In this document: positions 40,814-49,336 of the stretch, piece after piece
Layout: each line of letters begins with the position of its first letter
Numbering within the stretch: the first letter of the stretch is position 1
From: Thalassolituus maritimus
Lineage (GTDB): Bacteria > Pseudomonadota > Gammaproteobacteria > Pseudomonadales > Oceanobacteraceae
Direction of reading: 5' to 3'
DNA: 64,000 nt
Assembly: GCF_900156675.1 (NCBI RefSeq)
Contig: NZ_FTOH01000001.1
Location: 62,001-126,000, forward strand
Made by a program: the position numbers and the translations under genes
Notes under the pieces: generated by a model
The model's database searches: none
What the model was told of the DNA's origin: nothing
The model's input: only the letters and a program-made list of their open reading frames with translations

Positions 40814-40844
40814 TTTGATAATGCATAGAAGTGTCATTATCAAA
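40814..40844. promoter_or_regulatory. Perfect inverted repeat with Fur-like arms upstream of the PepSY operon
   Basis: TTTGATAATG (40814-40823) and CATTATCAAA (40835-40844) are perfect 10-base arms around 11 bases. The TGATAAT unit is exactly the Fur half-site. The AATG-N11-CATT spacing is the same as at the other two sites. The repeat ends 79 bases before the first start codon of the operon. Confidence 0.7.
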
Positions 40845-40923
40845 TAAAAATACTTCTCATTAGCTAGTCGTTTGTTAGTATTCTGTTCGTTCGCTGAGCG
40901 GCTTCTTTTCTTTGGATGTTGTC

Positions 40924-41520
40924 ATGTTTTCTCGATTTATCCCAGGCACATTACGCCAGTGGCACTGGGTCAGCTCGGCTGTTTGTCTGGTGGGCATGAT
41001 TCTGTTTGCATTCACTGGAATCACCCTTAATCACGCAGCCGATATTCCAGCAGATCCTGAGCGCACAACGGTAGAAGCAGAACTGTCACCGGGAATGCTC
41101 AGTGCAATTCAGAATCGCTCAGACGGTCCATTGCCTGTGGCCGTTCGTCGGTGGTTGAACGATGAACATGATATTTCCACGCCAGATAGTCATGCCGAAT
41201 GGGATGAATATGAAGTTTACCTCGGCATGCCCAAGCCTGGCGGCGATGCCTGGCTGAGTATTGATCTGGAGACTGGCAGTTTTATCTATGAAGACACAGA
41301 TCGCGGGGTGATTTCCTATCTCAATGATCTGCACAAAGGTCGGAATACCAATACCGCTTGGTCTTGGTTTATCGATATTTTTTCTGTGCTTTGTCTGGTT
41401 TTTTCTCTGAGTGGATTATGGTTGCTCGCTCGTTATGCCAGACAACGCCCGAGTACCTGGCCACTTGTGGCATTCGGCGTTATTGCACCCATTATTTTAC
41501 TTGTTCTCGCTGCGCACTAA
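40924..41520 (+). CDS. PepSY-associated membrane protein
   Basis: A 198-residue inner-membrane protein with an N-terminal helix (about 15-35) and C-terminal helices (about 143-165 and 175-197). The central segment is PepSY-like (LSIDLETGSFIYEDTDRG, then YLNDLHKGRNTNTAWSWFID). Small PepSY membrane proteins of this kind occur in ferric-siderophore reductase operons, where they may bind heme and pass electrons to the periplasm. The frame opens at a TTG at 40912; ATG 40924 has ggat upstream. It is the first gene of a four-gene operon. Confidence 0.82.
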   Translation: MFSRFIPGTLRQWHWVSSAVCLVGMILFAFTGITLNHAADIPADPERTTVEAELSPGMLSAIQNRSDGPLPVAVRRWLNDEHDISTPDSHAEWDEYEVYLGMPKPGGDAWLSIDLETGSFIYEDTDRGVISYLNDLHKGRNTNTAWSWFIDIFSVLCLVFSLSGLWLLARYARQRPSTWPLVAFGVIAPIILLVLAAH

Positions 41521-41530
41521 GGAGTCGCTT

Positions 41531-42052
41531 ATGAAATTAATTACATCCGGACTGATGGCGGTTGCTACTTTCGCATCATTTGCGCAGGTGCAGGCAGCTG
41601 ATCTTTCTGTCTCTATCGAGATCCCAGAGTTAGATGTCGCTGAATACCACAAGCCTTATGTCGCCGTTTGGATTGAAGATGATCGTAATCAGGTCGTCAG
41701 TAATCTGGCCGTTTGGTACGACGTCGATATGCGCAATGCCGAAGGTGAAAAGTGGCTGAAAGATATGCGTCAATGGTGGCGTCGTAGTGGCCGCTCTCTG
41801 GAGATGCCGGTTGATGGCGTCAGCGGTGCGACTTATGGTCCGGGCGCTTACGAGCTGGAGTTTACGCCTGGCAAGGCACCTCTCGCAGACCTCAAGCCTG
41901 GCGACTACCGCCTGCGTGTTGAAGCAGCACGGGAAGTCGGTGGCCGCGAACTGATCAACATTCCTTTCAGCTGGCCTCAGAGCAGTGAAAAGAAACTTGA
42001 AGAACAGGGTAGCTCTGAATTGGGCGCTATCGAACTGACCATCAAACCTTAA
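41531..42052 (+). CDS. DUF2271 family periplasmic protein
   Basis: A 173-residue protein with a clear signal peptide (cleavage after VQA). The mature part has segments typical of DUF2271: KPYVAVWIEDDRNQVVSNLAVW and DGVSGATYGPGAYELEF. The function is not established. It lies 10 bases downstream of the PepSY gene, has aaggag before its start, and is followed by the DUF4198 gene after 10 bases. Constant association with a flavoreductase and a TonB receptor points to iron or metal uptake. Confidence 0.85.
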   Translation: MKLITSGLMAVATFASFAQVQAADLSVSIEIPELDVAEYHKPYVAVWIEDDRNQVVSNLAVWYDVDMRNAEGEKWLKDMRQWWRRSGRSLEMPVDGVSGATYGPGAYELEFTPGKAPLADLKPGDYRLRVEAAREVGGRELINIPFSWPQSSEKKLEEQGSSELGAIELTIKP

Positions 42053-42062
42053 GGAAATGCAG

Positions 42063-42887
42063 ATGAAAATGAACGTATTAAAGCCTCTTTTACTAGGGGC
42101 TCTTGTTGCCGGAACTCTGTCCGCGGAAGCTCATCGCGCCTGGATTCTTCCACAGGAAACACAGCTTTCGGGTGAGGATCGCTGGGTCGGTTTTGAAGCA
42201 GCAGTGTCTAACGATATATTTGTCGCGAACTATCACGCCGTTCGCTTCAATGACCTCACAGTGCTACAGCCAGACGGCGATAAGAGCGAAGCGGAAAACC
42301 TGCATACCGGTAAGTACCGTACTGTCTTCGACGTAAAACTTGAGGACGAAGGCACGTATAAAATTTTCACAGCGAGCAATGGTATGCGCGCTATGTGGGA
42401 AGAGGACGGTAAACGTCGTATGTATCCTGGCCGTGGCGAACAATATACCGAAGAAGGCTTTGCTGAGAACGTTCCTGAAAAAGCGGACAAGCTGCGTGTA
42501 ATGCAGTCTTCACGTCGTATGGAAACGTTCGTAACGCTTGGTGGGCCGACCACTGAAACGCTGCAGCCAACGAATAAAGGGCTGGAGCTTGTGCCAGTAA
42601 CGCATCCGAACGATCTGTATTCCGGTGAGCAGGCGACTTTTAAGTTTCTGATTGATGGTGAGCCTGCTGAAGGCGCTGAACTGACCGCCATTCGTGAAGG
42701 AACCCGTTATCGCAACAGTCAGGATGAAATCAGTGCCGTTGCAGACAAAAAAGGCGAGGTTAAACTCAATTGGAAAGGTGCTGGCCGCTACTTTATCGAA
42801 GTCGAATATAAAGACGATAAAGCGAAGAAACCGGCCACGGAACGCACGGGCTCATACGTGACTGTGCTTGAGGTCTTACCGGACTGA
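42063..42887 (+). CDS. DUF4198 family periplasmic protein
   Basis: A 274-residue exported protein; the signal peptide ends near AEAHRAWILPQ. DUF4198 proteins begin the mature chain with a His, as here (AHRAWILP), which suggests metal binding at the N-terminus, as in other cupredoxin-like or NikK-like binding proteins. The C-terminal half includes VTHPNDLYSGEQATFKFL and GRYFIEVEYKD. The annotated frame opens at 42057; the ATG at 42063 has better spacing to aagga. It is the third gene of the operon. Confidence 0.82.
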   Translation: MKMNVLKPLLLGALVAGTLSAEAHRAWILPQETQLSGEDRWVGFEAAVSNDIFVANYHAVRFNDLTVLQPDGDKSEAENLHTGKYRTVFDVKLEDEGTYKIFTASNGMRAMWEEDGKRRMYPGRGEQYTEEGFAENVPEKADKLRVMQSSRRMETFVTLGGPTTETLQPTNKGLELVPVTHPNDLYSGEQATFKFLIDGEPAEGAELTAIREGTRYRNSQDEISAVADKKGEVKLNWKGAGRYFIEVEYKDDKAKKPATERTGSYVTVLEVLPD

Positions 42888-42890
42888 TTT

Positions 42891-44267
42891 ATGTTGACGG
42901 TGGCTCCTTACATTCAGGCCGGAGCTCTTTTTCTGGCCTGGGTAGCTTTTACATTCTGGTGTTATCGACAAGTGATAGCGCGAAGTATCGAAGTAAGGGA
43001 GCACACCGATGCCGATACCATTGTCGCTTTTGCGAGTGAGAGTGGCTCTGCTGAGTCACTTTCGCAGCAACTGGTTAAAATGTTGAGAAGCCAGGGCGCG
43101 AAGGTACTTCACCTGCCACTTAATCAGGTCACGTCTGAACGGCTGACTAAGTCACGCTCTCTGTTCGCGATTGCAAGTACCTACGGTGAGGGCGACGCGC
43201 CAGACAATGGTCGGTTTTTTATTCCTTCCATAAAAAAAACGACAGCCTGCTATCCAGAGCTGTGCTTCTCGATTCTCGGCCTGGGGGATACAAGCTATGA
43301 GCATTTCTGTGGCTTCTCCTACGATATCAATACAATTCTGCTTGAGCGTGATGCTCAGGTGCTGGCGCCTCTGGTGGCAGTAGATCGCAATGATCCCGAA
43401 ACGATTGCATCCTGGTTTGCTCAACTCGCAGAGGCTGGCGTGATTCATTCTGATCAACTTAGTGCGATGGAGTTTTCGGATAGAGCGCCAGTCAATCCTC
43501 ATTACTCGCTGACCTTTAAAGGCCGTCGCCATCTCAATTCCGGAAGCCTGGGAGCTCCAATATTTGAGGTGACACTGGAGACCCTGAACCAGTTCAGCTG
43601 GCAGGCGGGGGATATAGTTCAGCTGCATATGAAAGGGCAGATTCGCGAATACAGTATTGCTAGCATCCCCGAGGAATCTGAGCTGATGCTGCTGGTTCGC
43701 GAACAGAATCATCCGGATGGCACCCGAGGCCTGGGGTCTGGCTGGTTGTGCCACCAGGCGGCTACTCTCGATAGTGTTGATGTTTCGATACGCTGTAATC
43801 CGTCTTTTCACTGCTCCGCAGACGTTGAGAAACTCATTTTGGTTGGAAATGGCTCTGGTCTGGCGGGCCTGAGGGCCCACCTGAAAGCAAGAGAATTGTC
43901 TGATCAACATGACAACTGGCTGATATTCGGAGAGCGTTCTCCACTGTTTGACCGACACTGGGATGACCAACTGACCGCTTGGTATGAATCCGGACACCTT
44001 TCTTATTTTAACCGGAGTTATTCCCGCGCTGAGTCTTCTGAGTTGGCCTCAGTAGCTGGTGAAGCAAGCGTGGGCTATGTTCAGGATGTTGTTGCAGAAA
44101 ACAGCGAGCGGCTCACACGTTGGGTGAATGCCGGGGCCACGATTCTCGTATGTGGAAGCCGCGACGGTATGGCTCAGGATCTGGATCACCAGCTTTGCAC
44201 TATATTAGGCGGTGATCAGGTGGAAGCTTTGACGGCAGCGGGACGCTACCGTCGGGATGTCTATTAG
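42891..44267 (+). CDS. Membrane-anchored flavodoxin-NADPH reductase (sulfite reductase flavoprotein-like)
   Basis: A 458-residue diflavin-type reductase. One N-terminal helix anchors it. A flavodoxin domain follows (FASESGSAESLSQQL and STYGEGDAPDNGRFF), then a ferredoxin-NADP reductase-type FAD/NADPH module (YSIASIPEE, LILVGNGSGLAGL and ILVCGSRDGMAQDL). It could pass electrons from NADPH to the PepSY membrane protein for reduction of ferric chelates. It closes the operon four bases after the DUF4198 gene. Confidence 0.87.
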   Translation: MLTVAPYIQAGALFLAWVAFTFWCYRQVIARSIEVREHTDADTIVAFASESGSAESLSQQLVKMLRSQGAKVLHLPLNQVTSERLTKSRSLFAIASTYGEGDAPDNGRFFIPSIKKTTACYPELCFSILGLGDTSYEHFCGFSYDINTILLERDAQVLAPLVAVDRNDPETIASWFAQLAEAGVIHSDQLSAMEFSDRAPVNPHYSLTFKGRRHLNSGSLGAPIFEVTLETLNQFSWQAGDIVQLHMKGQIREYSIASIPEESELMLLVREQNHPDGTRGLGSGWLCHQAATLDSVDVSIRCNPSFHCSADVEKLILVGNGSGLAGLRAHLKARELSDQHDNWLIFGERSPLFDRHWDDQLTAWYESGHLSYFNRSYSRAESSELASVAGEASVGYVQDVVAENSERLTRWVNAGATILVCGSRDGMAQDLDHQLCTILGGDQVEALTAAGRYRRDVY

Positions 44268-44279
44268 GTCAGCGTATCA

Positions 44280-46154
44280 TCAGCCTGCTTCGTCTAATTG
44301 CTCTGAGCGCGTAACCTGATTGCGGCCGTTCTCTTTGGACTGATACAGGCAGGCATCAGCAACGCTTAATAGTTTCTCTTCCAGTCCGGGTTGCGACGGG
44401 ATGGTGCATGCGACACCGATGCTGATGGTCATGTTTTTGCTCTGATTACCTTGAGTCACGGTTGTTTTTTCAAATGCTGATCTAAGTATTTCGCCAACCT
44501 GAGCAGCGCGTTCTTCAGTTGTTTTAGGCAGGACAACAACGAACTCTTCACCACCATAACGGGCGGCAAATGCCCCCGGCATAGTGACCACCTTGCGGAT
44601 AAGTTGGGCGGCACGTACCAGACACAAATCACCAAACGCATGGCCATAATTATCGTTCAGCTTTTTGAAAAAATCGATATCGACCATCATGACACTGATC
44701 GGGTGCTGGTCTTTGTATGATTGCTCGTAGTGGTCACGGAAAACCTGATCAAAGTATCGGCGGTTAAAAAGCTTGGTCAGGCCGTCGGTCACACTTAACT
44801 CTTCAAGTCTGCGGTTGGCTTTCTCCAGCGCCGAAGTACGTTCTTTAACCTTATTGTCCAGCTCCTGATTCATGGCGACCTGCATATCAAGAAGCTTAGT
44901 CTGAGAATTAATCCTCAGCTCTTTCTCCTGATTCATCTTATCTGCAAAGGCGATGGAAAGGAGTGAAAGTTCCGCAATAAAGCCAATCGCAAAGGCATGG
45001 TTTCCGAGCTCTGTCGCTGGAATCTTGCCGGTCATATCCAACAGGTACCAGCCTATGAAAACCAGATGCGCAAACCAGGCGATAGTGAACAGTCGAGCTG
45101 ACTTCATCCCCATGACCCAGCCTTTTATGCCGATGTAGAGAGCACAGACAACGCCAAACAAGGCAATGGAGTGACCGAGCTTAACAATCAGACTGTAGGG
45201 CACAGTGAAGCTCGCAATCGACATGACGATCAGGGTGAATAGCATCAGGTATGCAACCGAACGGTCCAGTACAGAACCGAAGTTCTTCAGGTCGATAAAT
45301 TTGAGCACAAAGGCCATGGCGGTAAGTTGAACAAACGGTGCCAGAAAGGCGATGACCTGGTTATTTACGCCGGGTCTGTCACCCCAGAAATACTGCTCAC
45401 CAAAGCCAAACATAGTTGCCTGCATGACACCGGCACTGAGAAGGTACAGTACATAAAGAATGTACGAGCTTTCTGTGAGTGAGAAGTACAGGAACAGGTT
45501 ATACAGCGCCATGATGGCGATAATTCCAAGAAAGGCGCCAGCCCAGAGATAGAGCAGCTTTTCTTCTTCAGCGGCTTCCTTGTAGCTCATCAGGTCCAGT
45601 GGCATCAGCAGCGGGCCGGGTGTAGATATCCGGATGTAGATTTCCTGCTCATCGGCGCTCGCATCGTCAAGCGGGAACCAGAAGGTTCGCTGATCAATAG
45701 GGCGACTATCAAATGGCAGCTGGTCACCTGCTGAGAAGTGACGGATCATTCTTCCACGCTCAAAAAGGTAGAAGTCGACGTAGTCATGATGTGGGTAGTT
45801 GAGGCGCACAATGGGTTGCCCGAAGGCTTCAGACACGCCGGCAAGGCGTACTCTCGCCCAGACCGGCTGGCTGGTTTGCCCGAGGTTGTTGTTAATGTTC
45901 TGGCGGTGGTGCCAGTCTTCTTCCGGACGCACGAGTATTTCGTCCAGCGTTTCTCCGTTCCGCTCTGATACGAACTCGAGTAGCGGTAAGAGACTGACTT
46001 TGTCACCGGTGAAATGGACGGTTTCGATGGCGTGAGCCCGGTGTGCCAGAAGAGCGGCAATCAGAATCGTCAGAGACAGCAGTGCCTGAAGGCAATGAAT
46101 TAGCAGACTGTGTCGCTGACCACGCGACTCTGGATGTATTTTTGGAATTGGCAT
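44280..46154 (-). CDS. Diguanylate cyclase with 7TM-DISM sensor, paralogue 1
   Basis: A 624-residue membrane protein: signal segment, periplasmic 7TMR-DISM extracellular domain (about 60-200), seven helices of the 7TMR-DISM_7TM domain (about 205-400), coiled coil and GGDEF domain. The active-site motif is GGEEF near residue 533, so cyclic di-GMP synthesis is likely. No RxxD inhibitory site precedes it. The frame opens at 46217 with TTG; I chose ATG 46154, because its MPIPKI matches the MPVPSI start of the neighbouring paralogue. Confidence 0.9.
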   Translation of the reverse strand: MPIPKIHPESRGQRHSLLIHCLQALLSLTILIAALLAHRAHAIETVHFTGDKVSLLPLLEFVSERNGETLDEILVRPEEDWHHRQNINNNLGQTSQPVWARVRLAGVSEAFGQPIVRLNYPHHDYVDFYLFERGRMIRHFSAGDQLPFDSRPIDQRTFWFPLDDASADEQEIYIRISTPGPLLMPLDLMSYKEAAEEEKLLYLWAGAFLGIIAIMALYNLFLYFSLTESSYILYVLYLLSAGVMQATMFGFGEQYFWGDRPGVNNQVIAFLAPFVQLTAMAFVLKFIDLKNFGSVLDRSVAYLMLFTLIVMSIASFTVPYSLIVKLGHSIALFGVVCALYIGIKGWVMGMKSARLFTIAWFAHLVFIGWYLLDMTGKIPATELGNHAFAIGFIAELSLLSIAFADKMNQEKELRINSQTKLLDMQVAMNQELDNKVKERTSALEKANRRLEELSVTDGLTKLFNRRYFDQVFRDHYEQSYKDQHPISVMMVDIDFFKKLNDNYGHAFGDLCLVRAAQLIRKVVTMPGAFAARYGGEEFVVVLPKTTEERAAQVGEILRSAFEKTTVTQGNQSKNMTISIGVACTIPSQPGLEEKLLSVADACLYQSKENGRNQVTRSEQLDEAG

Positions 46155-46221
46155 TCCGGACCCTGTACTTCCCCGAATATTATCTATTAAAGCTAGTTCA
46201 GATTGGGGCAGAGTCAACGAC

Positions 46222-48093
46222 TCAGGACCCGGTATTACGTAGGAATGCGACCTGGTTCCGGCCGTTACGTTTCGCGGTGTAAAGCAGGCTGTCTGCGGCT
46301 TGCAGAAGTTTTTCCCAGGCCGAGCGGTCGACGGGCTGCTCGACAGTCAGGCCAACACTGATCGTCATTATCTTCTCGTTGGCGCCATCGGTTACTTTGT
46401 GGCGTGCGAAGGCCAAACGTAAAGCTTCTGCTTTGTTCTGTGCTTCTTCCGGGCTGGCATCGGGCAGAATCACGACAAACTCTTCGCCACCGTAGCGTGC
46501 ACAGATCGCTTCCTGACCGGCGACCACATTGCGGATCAGACGGCCAGCATCTATCAGGCACAAGTCCCCGAATCGGTGACCGAAGTTATCGTTGAGCTGT
46601 TTAAAGTGATCAATATCGATCATGAGTACGGCCAGAGGTTTACCGTCCCGGCAGGCCTGAAGGTAGGCTTTTTCATACAGTTCATCGAAGTGGCGGCGAT
46701 TGAATAAGCCTGTCAGGCCGTCGGTCGTACTCAGTATTTCCAGACGTCGGTTGGCTTCTTCCAGCTCACTGGTACGTAAACGAACCTTTTCTTCCAGTTC
46801 TGCGTTCATGGCCACCTGAACGTCCATAAGTTTGCTTTGACTTCGTAATCGTAGTTCACGTTCATGGTTGATTCGGTCAGCAAACGCGATAGAAAGCAGC
46901 GCCAGCTCTATGACCGAACCAAAGGCCAGAATGTGTTCTCCAAAAGGACTGGTTGGCAGTATGGAAGCAAGCTCCAGCAAATACCATGCAATAAAGATCA
47001 GGTAGATAAACCAGGCCATCGCGAACAGGCGAGCGTAGGGGACCCGCTTCCGCCAGCCGATAATTCCGATATAGAGACCGCAACACACACTGACCGCACC
47101 GGTAACGTTGACTACGGTCAGGAAGCTTGCGTACTCCATAAATGGAGCCCCGGTGACCAGCAACCAGGAGTAAATAAGAAGAACCGTTCCTGCGACCCGT
47201 TCAAAACGGCCGAAGTTCTCGTACAGGCGGATAAAGCGGATAACGAAGGCAACAGCAGTGCCTTGCATCAGCGCGCTACTCAATGCGACTGCAAAGTTAT
47301 TGTCGAACAGAGACGTGTCTGGCCAGAAGTACTGATACCCAAGCCCCTGAAGAGTTAACTGGTGTAGCCCGACACTCGCCATATACACGAGATAATAGAT
47401 GTAAGCTGTATCGCGCAGAGAGCCTGAAATAAAGGCATTGTAGGCGAACATGATGAGCAGAATACCGAAGTAAATGCCAAGGGCCATCGATGTATTACGA
47501 TCCTGGAGTTTGCTCTCAGCACCGGTGACCAGGCTGAAAGGGATCAGTAGTGGACCTGGAGTGCTGATGCGGAAATACACCTTAGCGTCTGTCGACTGAT
47601 TCAGCTTTTCAAGAGGAAACAGAAACGTTCGTTGGTCGACAGGGCGGGAGTGAAAGCCACGTTGGTCGCCGGTATAAAAGCTCTGTACCACACCCGATTC
47701 AGATACCAGAAAGACATCGACGAAATCGTAGTGAGGGTAACCGAGTAGTAAGTAAGCGCTGTCTGCCTTCAGATTATTCGTGCTCGTAAGATCAACGCGG
47801 AACCAGGTGGTACCATAGTCGCGCCCCAGGCTTCGGCTGGTTTGAGGAACACCAGACCAGCGGCTGTTGGGCAATGCCATGATTTCCGACAAGCTGTCTT
47901 CACCGGAGCCCGGCTGGACCTGAACAACATAACTGGAAAGCGAGATCTCATCCGTCAGCTGCTGCAGGTCGAGTGTCCGTATGTCACTGGCGTGCGATTG
48001 AACGTTGAACATCAGTAACAAGCAGGCGACAACCAACCCAGCACTCAATTGTACTGCGTGGCGTGATCCCCTGATGATGCTCGGAACTGGCAC
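46222..48093 (-). CDS. Diguanylate cyclase with 7TM-DISM sensor, paralogue 2
   Basis: A 623-residue protein with the same domain order as the preceding one: signal segment, 7TMR-DISM extracellular domain, seven helices, coiled coil and GGDEF domain with GGEEF at about residue 533. Long stretches are nearly the same in both, including TDGLTKLFNRR versus TDGLTGLFNRR. They clearly come from a tandem duplication. The start is GTG with aggag nine bases upstream. The two genes are 67 bases apart and probably cotranscribed. Confidence 0.9.
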   Translation of the reverse strand: MPVPSIIRGSRHAVQLSAGLVVACLLLMFNVQSHASDIRTLDLQQLTDEISLSSYVVQVQPGSGEDSLSEIMALPNSRWSGVPQTSRSLGRDYGTTWFRVDLTSTNNLKADSAYLLLGYPHYDFVDVFLVSESGVVQSFYTGDQRGFHSRPVDQRTFLFPLEKLNQSTDAKVYFRISTPGPLLIPFSLVTGAESKLQDRNTSMALGIYFGILLIMFAYNAFISGSLRDTAYIYYLVYMASVGLHQLTLQGLGYQYFWPDTSLFDNNFAVALSSALMQGTAVAFVIRFIRLYENFGRFERVAGTVLLIYSWLLVTGAPFMEYASFLTVVNVTGAVSVCCGLYIGIIGWRKRVPYARLFAMAWFIYLIFIAWYLLELASILPTSPFGEHILAFGSVIELALLSIAFADRINHERELRLRSQSKLMDVQVAMNAELEEKVRLRTSELEEANRRLEILSTTDGLTGLFNRRHFDELYEKAYLQACRDGKPLAVLMIDIDHFKQLNDNFGHRFGDLCLIDAGRLIRNVVAGQEAICARYGGEEFVVILPDASPEEAQNKAEALRLAFARHKVTDGANEKIMTISVGLTVEQPVDRSAWEKLLQAADSLLYTAKRNGRNQVAFLRNTGS

Positions 48094-48503
48094 TTAATCG
48101 TGCTCCTTATTGTTAGATTCTGAGCTGCTCTACACGTGGTAAAACTCAGCTTCTTGATGCCCAGAATAGCCTCAAGTGGCAGCAAAGTAGTGCATACAAG
48201 TCACAATCTATCTTATTGACCGGGAAATTTACCTTTCATTGACGGGTGTCTATCTGGCTGGGTGTTGAGCATTGCAAGAAGAGTAAAGGAACTGTTGAAT
48301 ACAGGTGGGCCTGGATTGGGGGGTTACGTCGTGGCGATGACTAGTAACCACGAATCGGGCTCAAGAGGATAAGGTTAAAGCGAGGAGTAATGCAATTAAG
48401 TGAGACGACTATGAGTGGAGAGAAAGCCAGACCGCTCATACAGTCTCCTGCAGAGAGTGTCCGCTAGAGTCTGGCCAGGCAGTCAGGCGATTTATGACGT
48501 TAA
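48094..48503. other. Intergenic stretch between a diguanylate cyclase and the TSUP gene
   Basis: About 410 bases with no supported gene. It holds the promoter region and ribosome-binding site (aggag near 48107) of the minus-strand cyclase. No clear hairpin terminator or repeat is visible. A plus-strand frame from 48415 overlaps the TSUP gene antisense and looks like a shadow. Confidence 0.6.
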
Positions 48504-49334
48504 CTACAGCGAGAGTTGTACCAACATACGTAACCCGGTAAACAGCAGAACAATGGCAAAGATTTTTTTGAGCAATCCCGCATCAAGTGATGAGGCAAGC
48601 CGGGCGCCCACGGGTGCGAACAGTACCGTCAACGGCACTATGCAGATAAAGCCGATCAGGTTGACTAAACCAAAGGTGCCAACGGGTGCATCTTCTGGGG
48701 CCGCACCTAGTAAAAGCATCACCAGTGCGCCTGGCAAAGCAATAATTAGCCCGATTGCCGCTGCCGTTCCCACGGCTTTATGTGCTGGGTAGTTAAACAG
48801 CGTAAGCAGTGGTACAGAAAGTGTGCCCCCTCCTATCCCGACCATCGCACTGAAAAAGCCGATTGACGATCCCATAACGGCCTGGCCGCCAGAATTGGGT
48901 AATCCCGGGAACAATGCGGGCTTTCCTGCTCTGAACAACATGTTCAGTGCCGCAAGTGTTGCAATGATACCGAACAGGAGGGTCAGCCAGTCGCCGTCTG
49001 CGCGAGTTACCAGCCAGCTTCCTGCCAGAACACCCGTCAGGATAAACAGACTCCAGCGTTTAAACAGATCAAGATCTACATTGCCAAGCCGGTGATGTGA
49101 GCGGATTGAACTGATGGAGGTGGGAATGATCGTTGCGAGTGAAGTGGCTGTCGCGACTAACATGGCTGAGTCGGCCGAAACGCCAAATCCCTGAAACAGG
49201 AAATACAGCACAGGCACAATCACAATACCACCGCCCACGCCCAGCAGCCCAGCAAGAATTCCAGCGAATACCCCTGTCACTACTAATGCCAGAATGGTCA
49301 TCAGATGACCCGACATAAATTCAATAATATTCAT
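48504..49334 (-). CDS. TSUP family (TauE/SafE) membrane permease
   Basis: A 276-residue inner-membrane permease with about eight helices in two repeats, each carrying the GVGGG-type motif (GLLGVGGGIVIVPVL and MVGIGGGTLSVPLL). Family members move sulfite, sulfoacetate, taurine-derived or other small organic anions. Its ATG lies two bases after the stop of the methionine synthase gene, so it is translationally coupled to it. A role in exchanging a sulfur or methyl compound for that pathway is inference. Confidence 0.87.
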   Translation of the reverse strand: MNIIEFMSGHLMTILALVVTGVFAGILAGLLGVGGGIVIVPVLYFLFQGFGVSADSAMLVATATSLATIIPTSISSIRSHHRLGNVDLDLFKRWSLFILTGVLAGSWLVTRADGDWLTLLFGIIATLAALNMLFRAGKPALFPGLPNSGGQAVMGSSIGFFSAMVGIGGGTLSVPLLTLFNYPAHKAVGTAAAIGLIIALPGALVMLLLGAAPEDAPVGTFGLVNLIGFICIVPLTVLFAPVGARLASSLDAGLLKKIFAIVLLFTGLRMLVQLSL

Positions 49335-49336
49335 GT

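Noticed and set aside
41119-41334. Small minus-strand frame opposite the PepSY gene
   Set aside because: Antisense to the PepSY-type coding region, with no independent support.
48415-48792. A 125-residue plus-strand gene before the TSUP permease
   Set aside because: Most of it is antisense to the conserved permease gene, and the remainder lacks a ribosome-binding site.
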